From: Spirochaetaceae bacterium
GTDB lineage: Bacteria; Spirochaetota; Spirochaetia; B11-G9
Assembly (NCBI GenBank): GCA_030643345.1
Contig: DAOWMA010000118.1
Location: forward strand, 1-6,731
Reading direction: 5' to 3'
Length of the DNA stretch: 6,731 bases
Below, one piece after another: positions 1-4,887 of the stretch; within the stretch, counting starts at the first letter, position 1, and every line of letters begins with the position of its first letter. The notes beneath the pieces are model-generated. The model saw only the letters and a list, made by a program, of their open reading frames with translations, searched no databases and had not been told where the DNA came from. Both the position numbers and the translations under genes were made by a program.

Positions 1-55
1 ACCCATCACCTCGTGACTGCCAGTCACGCGCTCTAGCCAACTGAGCTACACCCCC
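1..55 (-). tRNA. tRNA-Ala, anticodon GGC (partial, 3' part off the window)
   Basis: Read on the minus strand, this is a tRNA 5' portion ending at the first base of the T-loop. The acceptor strand is GGGGGTG (55-49), followed by T8 A9. The D-stem is GCTC/GAGC with a 9-nt loop containing the conserved GG. The anticodon stem CGTGA/TCACG is perfect and closes the 7-nt loop CTGGCAG, so U33 precedes anticodon GGC (bases 21-19). GGC reads GCC/GCU alanine codons. The variable loop is AGGTG and the 5' T-stem strand is ATGGG. The 3' T-stem, the acceptor strand and the G3:U70 alanine identity pair lie beyond the left edge, so the identity rests on the anticodon alone. Confidence 0.9.
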
Positions 56-66
56 GGACGAGCTAC

Positions 67-95
67 AGAATACCGGCAGATTATTGCTCTGTCAA
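67..95 (-). promoter_or_regulatory. Sigma70-type promoter of the tRNA gene
   Basis: On the minus strand a perfect -35 box TTGACA (95-90) is followed by exactly 17 bp and then a -10 box TATTCT (72-67, 5 of 6 to TATAAT). The predicted start of transcription is near base 60, about 5 nt before the mature tRNA 5' end at 55. That short leader would be removed by RNase P. Box quality, spacing and distance to the tRNA all agree. Confidence 0.75.
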
Positions 96-126
96 GTATA
101 AGGCTGAATGTTCGCCTGGATATGTT

Positions 127-1119
127 CTATTTAAATATTGGCAGCTTCATTCTGTAAATAGTTCTATCCTCGAAACGTTCGGAAGGGCCGAATTTATCCA
201 GCAGCCCGGGAGGGATATCCTCGTGAACTCTCCCTGTCAGATAAAAATTACCAGTGGATGCGTATTGTTTGCCGAAGTGAAATATAAAATTCACTGAATC
301 GGAGATAATATTTCCTGTATTCCCGGTTGTAAGATATTTTGTATTACCAATATCGAGAGACATTCTGTAAGATAAAATAGTACTATATGTATATTCCTCT
401 GCACTGAATATTATTCTGTTCATTACAAGCTTTATACACTCAATAATTATTGAAGTACAGGAACCATCATAGGGGAATAGCACAAGCCCACCATAATCAG
501 TTTTCATCCATAATCTTCCATTTATGGGAGTTATTATTTTGTTTAAGTGACTATAGAAAAATTCCATAACCTCTTCTATATGTGCTTTTCCCGATTTGGC
601 TGCCCATTCCGGTAGAATGTCAATTTCTATATACAGCATACAGAAGGTATATTCGCTCCCCACTTTAATATTATCCCAGTTGTGTCCTGAAAGCATAGTC
701 GGCATATCTTCGAAAACAGGTGTTGGTAATTCTTCGCCCTCTGCAGATTCAATGGAATAGAAGTTAATGGTTTTTTTTATCCTATTAATTTTTGCTTCCT
801 GTTTAAGTGCATCTTTACCAAGATAGTCCGAAGCTCCTTTATAAAAAAGCTCAGCAGGATCGCTTATACAATTTTTTGGATCAATTATACCAAAGTCAAA
901 TCTGTTCTGACGTGTTATGTAACTGATTAGTTTTTTTCTTTCAGAATTCTCGAAACTGCTTACATCAATATAAACAAATATCTTCTCTGTTGTATTTCTT
1001 AGAATGGATTTATAGTTAACAGGATTATAAATGACCATAGAAAAAGCTTTTGAATTTCTTATTTTTTTAAAAAAGGAGAGTACTTTACTGTTTTTTGAAA
1101 AGAGATATATACTGATCAC
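127..1119 (-). CDS. Degenerate receiver-like + class III cyclase-like domain protein (metal ligands lost)
   Basis: A 330-aa protein, no named gene. The frame opens at a GTG at 1128, but I choose the GTG at 1119. It has a GGAG ribosome site at 1131-1128 with an 8-nt spacer and forms a GTGA overlap with the stop of the gene before it. Residues 1-115 look like a response-regulator receiver fold: 'IFVYID' with Asp52 in the phospho-acceptor place, then 'KGASDYLGK' with Lys102. The acidic pair after the first strand is missing ('SIYLFSKNS'), so it is probably a pseudo-receiver. Residues 147-330 match the cyclase-like half of the neighbouring protein (NW....G..Y, GR.W, ...GG...F). The two Asp metal ligands are replaced by Glu165 and Tyr209. 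An 'ISDSVNF' segment recalls the D-x-x-N nucleotide-binding motif of class III cyclases. No signal peptide or membrane span is seen, so it is likely cytoplasmic. Possible roles are a regulatory or partner subunit of the neighbour. Function unproven. Confidence 0.8.
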   Translation of the reverse strand: MISIYLFSKNSKVLSFFKKIRNSKAFSMVIYNPVNYKSILRNTTEKIFVYIDVSSFENSERKKLISYITRQNRFDFGIIDPKNCISDPAELFYKGASDYLGKDALKQEAKINRIKKTINFYSIESAEGEELPTPVFEDMPTMLSGHNWDNIKVGSEYTFCMLYIEIDILPEWAAKSGKAHIEEVMEFFYSHLNKIITPINGRLWMKTDYGGLVLFPYDGSCTSIIIECIKLVMNRIIFSAEEYTYSTILSYRMSLDIGNTKYLTTGNTGNIISDSVNFIFHFGKQYASTGNFYLTGRVHEDIPPGLLDKFGPSERFEDRTIYRMKLPIFK

Positions 1120-1131
1120 TTTTCCCACTCC
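1116..1131 (-). promoter_or_regulatory. Ribosome site and 4-nt GTGA stop/start overlap
   Basis: The TGA stop of the upstream gene (1118-1116) and the GTG start of the downstream gene (1119-1117) share four bases. GGAG (1131-1128) lies 8 nt before the GTG, inside the last codons of the upstream gene. The alternative GTG at 1128-1126 overlaps this GGAG and has no ribosome site of its own. This decides the start and points to translational coupling. Confidence 0.75.
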
Positions 1132-2039
1132 AGTTTATATTGGTAGTACTTGGAAGTATTGCTTGAACCAAGAGGTATAAATTGATTAGCAATGAATCCA
1201 TCCAGCATCATTCTTACAGGATAGCTTATACATATACTATGTGCTGCACTATGATTTTTTTCCATCTCATCGATAATTCTCATAACTTCCAGTTTCTTAA
1301 AATAATCGTTTCTATCTGTATACTCACAAACTCCTGAGTGTACAGATATTCTGATTTTTAAGGGTTCGGTAAGTTTGCAAATGGTCCTGTTATATAGAAA
1401 GAGGTTATTCATAATTTCTATTGCCGAAAGAGTAGCATCTACATTTTTATTCCCGAAAAAGAACGCCGCAACACCACCGTCTCCTTCCCATATCCAGAAT
1501 CTCCCATTTCGCTTATCTATGGCGTTTTGGACAATGAAATTGAGTTCTGTATAGGTGGTTTCAACAATATCTTTGGAATATTTCTGAACAATTTTGGTAT
1601 TTCCAATTATATCAACAGCTAAAAAAGCCAAAGCATATGATTCCCCTTCCTGCAAAGCCCCCCAATTTCTTGTTTTTTGTATTCGGGGGTTTTCAACAAA
1701 TATCTGATTTTCTGCATCGAAGATATAACCACTGTTGTAAATATATTTGATAATATCATTAAGATGGGATATAGGGATTTCCCGACCCATAAATCCTTCC
1801 GTATTCATGTGAATAAGCTGCTGAATAAGTTGAAAAAAAAGACTGGAATTAACAATATCACTTACTATCTGTTTGGCTGCATCGATAGTGGGAATGGCAA
1901 AACTTTTGGGGAATCCTGTCTGTTTGTAGAGATCATAACCCGGAATTATTCGTTTTGCGAGATGGCGCATATCACGGATGTCCATAGACTCTACCAATGC
2001 TCTTGCACATAAATTCGCAAGATTCCTGGTAATTTGCAT
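1116..2039 (-). CDS. Class III nucleotide cyclase-like protein with unknown helical N-terminus
   Basis: A 307-aa protein. The frame can be opened from a TTG at 2105, but the ATG at 2039 has AGAGGT 6 nt upstream, while the TTG has no ribosome site and lies against the -35 box; ATG 2039 is preferred. Residues 1-120 form an uncharacterised, mostly helical region with a possible winged-helix-like end ('SGYIFDAENQIFVE'). Residues 125-307 resemble a cyclase homology domain. 'FLAVDIIGNTKI' carries Asp143, 'WEGDGGVAAF' carries Asp187 (the two metal-ligand positions), and 'RISVHSG' matches the RIGIHTG strand. The usual adenine-selecting Lys before GD appears to be Ile, and the later D-x-x-N-x-x-x-R motif is not recognisable. 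It may therefore be inactive alone, act on another nucleotide, or need the paralogue encoded next to it. No signal peptide or membrane span is seen. First gene of a two-gene operon, divergent from addB. Confidence 0.82.
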   Translation of the reverse strand: MQITRNLANLCARALVESMDIRDMRHLAKRIIPGYDLYKQTGFPKSFAIPTIDAAKQIVSDIVNSSLFFQLIQQLIHMNTEGFMGREIPISHLNDIIKYIYNSGYIFDAENQIFVENPRIQKTRNWGALQEGESYALAFLAVDIIGNTKIVQKYSKDIVETTYTELNFIVQNAIDKRNGRFWIWEGDGGVAAFFFGNKNVDATLSAIEIMNNLFLYNRTICKLTEPLKIRISVHSGVCEYTDRNDYFKKLEVMRIIDEMEKNHSAAHSICISYPVRMMLDGFIANQFIPLGSSNTSKYYQYKLEWEK

Positions 2040-2045
2040 TTTTTT

Positions 2046-2051
2046 ACCTCT
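2046..2051 (-). promoter_or_regulatory. Ribosome binding site of the first cyclase-like gene
   Basis: AGAGGT on the minus strand, separated by six A residues from the ATG at 2039. It supports this start over the TTG at 2105, which would add 22 residues. Confidence 0.7.
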
Positions 2052-2072
2052 TACTATTTTCCAACTATCTGA

Positions 2073-2101
2073 ATTCTTCAATGATATGGGTATATTGTCA
2101 A
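2073..2101 (-). promoter_or_regulatory. Candidate promoter of the cyclase-like operon
   Basis: On the minus strand a perfect TTGACA (2101-2096) is followed after 17 bp by AAGAAT (2078-2073), 4 of 6 to the -10 consensus. Transcription would start near 2066, giving a leader of about 27 nt that contains the AGAGGT ribosome site. The -35 box is convincing; the -10 box is weak. Confidence 0.5.
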
Positions 2102-2151
2102 GCAATTTAATTTTATATCCGGAATTTTACTTCTATTTGGTTGAAATAATG

Positions 2152-2157
2152 TATAAT
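2152..2157 (+). promoter_or_regulatory. -10 box of the addB promoter
   Basis: A perfect TATAAT lies 7 bp before the addB ATG. The -35 is poor: ACTTCT at the 17-bp spacing, or TTTACT (2126-2131) at 20 bp. A start of transcription 6-8 nt after the -10 box would fall at or next to the ATG, so the message may be leaderless. A second, unrecognised promoter further upstream cannot be excluded. Confidence 0.5.
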
Positions 2158-2164
2158 ACGGGGA

Positions 2165-4882
2165 ATGAAGCATGTTGAGGATATAATTCGTAGAGAACAG
2201 AACAACAGAGGTTCCTTTTTTGTGTTCCCATCTGAACTTGTTTCCACATTCTGGCGGCAAAAGAGCCTAAAATTGGGAAGGACGCATCCCCGAGCAGCAG
2301 ACGAAGTCTGCGACCAGGGGAAAAAAGCTGTTTTAATGGATAAATTTCTAAGCTGGGATAAATTTAAAGAGAAGACTTTTGCTCTCAATATGAGTTTTAC
2401 TCCTATTAATAAACATATACGGACCCTGTTTGCTTCATCTCTGCTTGAAGAAAATAAAAAGACTGGCGATCTTTTTAAAGGAATTATACGTCCTGAATAT
2501 TCAGAAGGCTCAAATTCATTTTTATCCTGGATTATATCTGTTTTAACGGAAGTAAAAAGTTTTAGAGAAAATAGTTTGTTGAGAGATATACCTCTTGCGG
2601 ACGGGGTGAGAGATGATCTTGATTTGTTATATGACAGGTATATGAAATTCCTTAATGACAGGGAAATGTTTGAGCCTTCCTGGGTCCAGGCCCAAATAAC
2701 AGATATTGGAGAGGAATACTTCCTTTTTTTCTCTGATGTAATTGATGATTATAAGGATTTTGCAAGGGACCTTGAAGATTCGGCTGTTGTTCATATTATA
2801 AATGAAGACATCAAACCCATTACTGCACTTGAGCATTACCATTCATCTGCTATTGAGCTTAAGTCTTTATTGATCAGTATTGGTTCTCTTTTGGATACAG
2901 GTGTTAAGGTCCGGGATATATCAATTACCCTGCCTGATATGGACGGGTGGCGTGTAGATCTGGAAGCGGAAGCATCTCTTCGATCGATTCCTCTGGATTT
3001 CAGACAGGGAAAAAGTCTTTCAGAATATCCGGGAGGTAAATTATTTCAGATTATTCTGAGCTGTGAAAAATCAGGGTTTAGTCTTCCTTCTATGAAACAA
3101 ATGCTGCTGAATCTTTCAATACCATGGAAGGATAAAGCGATTGCAAGGGATCTATTTCATTTTGGTGTGGATCACCACTGTTTCAGGAATTACAGATTAC
3201 ACGACAGGAAGATTGATGTATGGGACAATGCCCTTGCCGGATCAATAGAGAAAGATCTTTCTGAATTCTATAAAGGACTTAAATCCGGAATAGAGAAGAT
3301 ATCCTCAGGTAAAAATTTTGGTGAAATTAAGATTGCTGTTCAGATGTTTATTTCAATATTCCTGGATACTGATTATTGGAAGGCAGAAACACTAAGAGAG
3401 TTCCAATTTTGTCTGGACACATTAAATGATCTTGAAGATGCATCCCTGAAGGCAGGGGACCTTGAATATGGTTCAGCCTGTGATATCTGGTTGTCGGCAA
3501 TTGAAGACAGAATCTATGTAAAGCGTTCAGAAATTACAGGTATCAGTGTTTTTCCCTATCGGGTTGCAGCCGGGGCCTCATATTTATGGCATTTTATACC
3601 AGGGTTTTCTCAGGACGCAACCTCGGTTGTGAAATCAAAATATATGTTTTTAAAGGACAATCAGCGGAAATTACTTTCAGGTCTGGAATCTGATTTTACA
3701 GAAAACTTTATCAATCTGTACAACATATCCGGTGAAAATATTATTTTCTCATTCAGCATGGATTCTTTCAGTGGACCGTCATTGCCGCCTTCCCGTTTTG
3801 TTCTGGAGAAAGCGGTCCGAGAGGTGAAAAGTAATTCAGGCGGTGTAGAAGATGAATACAGGACCGAACGTAGATACTGGTCAGGGGATAATTCCCTGCC
3901 GGTTAGGATTTTCCCTGTTATGAAAAAAGGTGCAGATTTTTCTTTTATAAATGCCTTTGGCAGTAAATCAGTTGATTATACAAAAGACTTAATTGGTAAC
4001 TCTGTTCTTAAGGAATTAATTACTGCCGGATTGATAAATGAAAATGGGAATCTATCTGTTTCTCCAAGTAGTCTGGACCAGTTTTCAACATGCCCGTATC
4101 TGTTTTTATTTCAAAAGGGATTTGGTATTTCTGAAAATGAATACAAGGAAGTATTTATAGATCACCCTGTCTTTGGGCAGATAATTCATGAATGTTTTGA
4201 CGAGTTTTTTAAGTATGTGGACGATTCAGGTCCCGAATTTTCACTCTCTTTGCTGGAAGAATATAAAATAGAGATACATTCAATAATTGATAGTGTTTTT
4301 AATCGATACACAGCTCTTGGAAAGGACTTTATTGCTCCGGTCTGGAAATACTGTCGCGAGTTTACCAGGAATAAGCTGGTTAGTTTTATTGAAGTGGAAG
4401 CAGACCAATTTCCTGGATTCAGACTTGTCTCTGCAGAGAAGAAGTATTCATATTTGCGGGAGGACCAAAAAATTGAGCTTAATGGTAGAATAGATCGTGT
4501 TTCTTTTAAGGGAGATAAAACAGCAATAATAGATTACAAGAAAAAAAACCACTTGAAAAAAGCAGATATGAAGCCGGATGGCGATGGTCCGGCAACATTT
4601 CAGATTCCTTTTTATACATATCTTATAGAAAAAAGCGGATTAAAGGTAAGTTCCGCCAGTTATTACGATGTAACTAATTGCAGGTACGATCATGTTTATA
4701 ATCCGGACGCAAAGAAATCGTGGTGTTCGGAGAAAGAAATGTTGGTCCTTATTGATAAGCTTGAACAGAGTGTAAATCTAATGGATGAGAGAATAAAAAA
4801 TGGTGATTTTACCGTTAACCCTGATGGATGCGGAAGCTGCAGCTTCCGTAGAATCTGCAGAACAAAGTTTCATGTAAGGTAG
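2165..4882 (+). CDS. addB: AddB-type helicase-nuclease subunit (PD-(D/E)XK nuclease, Fe-S)
   Basis: A complete 905-aa protein, shorter than the roughly 1,000-1,170 aa usual for AddB. As a partner of AddA it degrades DNA from double-strand ends to prepare it for RecA loading. The C-terminus is a RecB/Cas4-family nuclease: 'GQIIHE' (His675), 'GRIDRV' (Asp777), 'IIDYKKK' (Asp790, Lys792) and QxxxY (Gln813-Tyr817). Cys643 ('FSTCPY') with Cys889, Cys892 and Cys898 ('CGSCSFRRIC') form the four-cysteine Fe-S signature that frames AddB nucleases. Residues 1-620 correspond to the inactivated helicase part. The start 'FVFPSE' region has no GxGKT Walker A, so it should not hydrolyse ATP. The ATG at 2165 is the first possible start after an in-frame TAA at 2147 and lacks a well-spaced ribosome site; conserved-looking sequence begins within 15 residues, which supports it. 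Residues 42-52 come from a GC-rich palindrome. addA follows after 5 nt. Confidence 0.9.
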   Translation: MKHVEDIIRREQNNRGSFFVFPSELVSTFWRQKSLKLGRTHPRAADEVCDQGKKAVLMDKFLSWDKFKEKTFALNMSFTPINKHIRTLFASSLLEENKKTGDLFKGIIRPEYSEGSNSFLSWIISVLTEVKSFRENSLLRDIPLADGVRDDLDLLYDRYMKFLNDREMFEPSWVQAQITDIGEEYFLFFSDVIDDYKDFARDLEDSAVVHIINEDIKPITALEHYHSSAIELKSLLISIGSLLDTGVKVRDISITLPDMDGWRVDLEAEASLRSIPLDFRQGKSLSEYPGGKLFQIILSCEKSGFSLPSMKQMLLNLSIPWKDKAIARDLFHFGVDHHCFRNYRLHDRKIDVWDNALAGSIEKDLSEFYKGLKSGIEKISSGKNFGEIKIAVQMFISIFLDTDYWKAETLREFQFCLDTLNDLEDASLKAGDLEYGSACDIWLSAIEDRIYVKRSEITGISVFPYRVAAGASYLWHFIPGFSQDATSVVKSKYMFLKDNQRKLLSGLESDFTENFINLYNISGENIIFSFSMDSFSGPSLPPSRFVLEKAVREVKSNSGGVEDEYRTERRYWSGDNSLPVRIFPVMKKGADFSFINAFGSKSVDYTKDLIGNSVLKELITAGLINENGNLSVSPSSLDQFSTCPYLFLFQKGFGISENEYKEVFIDHPVFGQIIHECFDEFFKYVDDSGPEFSLSLLEEYKIEIHSIIDSVFNRYTALGKDFIAPVWKYCREFTRNKLVSFIEVEADQFPGFRLVSAEKKYSYLREDQKIELNGRIDRVSFKGDKTAIIDYKKKNHLKKADMKPDGDGPATFQIPFYTYLIEKSGLKVSSASYYDVTNCRYDHVYNPDAKKSWCSEKEMLVLIDKLEQSVNLMDERIKNGDFTVNPDGCGSCSFRRICRTKFHVR
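2288..2320 (+). repeat. GC-rich imperfect palindrome inside addB
   Basis: A hairpin-forming segment: CCCC (2288-2291), a 5-nt internal loop GAGCA, stem GCAGAC (2297-2302), triloop GAA, stem GTCTGC (2306-2311), a 5-nt internal loop GACCA, and GGGG (2317-2320). The loop sides are symmetric and could add one G-C and two sheared G-A pairs. The segment is much richer in GC than its surroundings and is followed by six A residues. It is read in frame as addB residues 42-52 (PRAADEVCDQG), within a linker between two conserved-looking blocks. It resembles a small palindromic repeat inserted in frame, but only one copy is visible here, so its repetitive nature is a guess. Confidence 0.55.
4831..4848 (+). 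repeat. Perfect 18-bp palindrome at the addB 3' end
   Basis: CGGAAGCTGCAGCTTCCG equals its own reverse complement. It covers the codons of the Fe-S cysteines Cys889 (last base) and Cys892 and ends 32 bases before the addB stop. A 7-bp stem with a 4-nt loop could form in the mRNA. No T-run follows, so it is not a terminator. Confidence 0.6.
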
Positions 4883-4887
4883 GCGGA

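Noticed and set aside
103..119. Small hairpin AGGC/GCCT just downstream of the second cyclase-like gene
   Set aside because: Only four outer pairs plus a bulge, and no T-run follows on the minus strand; too weak to call a terminator.
1657..1695. C-run and G-run about 23 nt apart inside the first cyclase-like gene
   Set aside because: The stem would be about seven pairs with a long loop and it lies in coding sequence; not a convincing structure.
1677..2012. Plus-strand open frame of 111 codons
   Set aside because: Lies wholly antisense to the first cyclase-like gene, has no ribosome site and no recognisable protein features; a shadow frame.
127..2039. Cyclase-like pair as a Pycsar or CBASS defence operon
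   Set aside because: No effector gene (membrane, TIR, nuclease or phospholipase) is next to the pair, and the domains do not show an intact Pycsar-type active site.
2040..2105. 22-residue N-terminal extension of the first cyclase-like protein from TTG 2105
   Set aside because: No ribosome site before the TTG, and it overlaps the candidate promoter; ATG 2039 has a good AGAGGT.
2113..2388. Minus-strand open frame of 91 codons over the addB start
   Set aside because: Antisense to the clearly coding addB N-terminus and runs through the divergent promoter region; no supporting signals.
4287..4493. Plus-strand 68-codon frame inside addB
   Set aside because: Out of frame with the nuclease domain of addB, which is unmistakable here.
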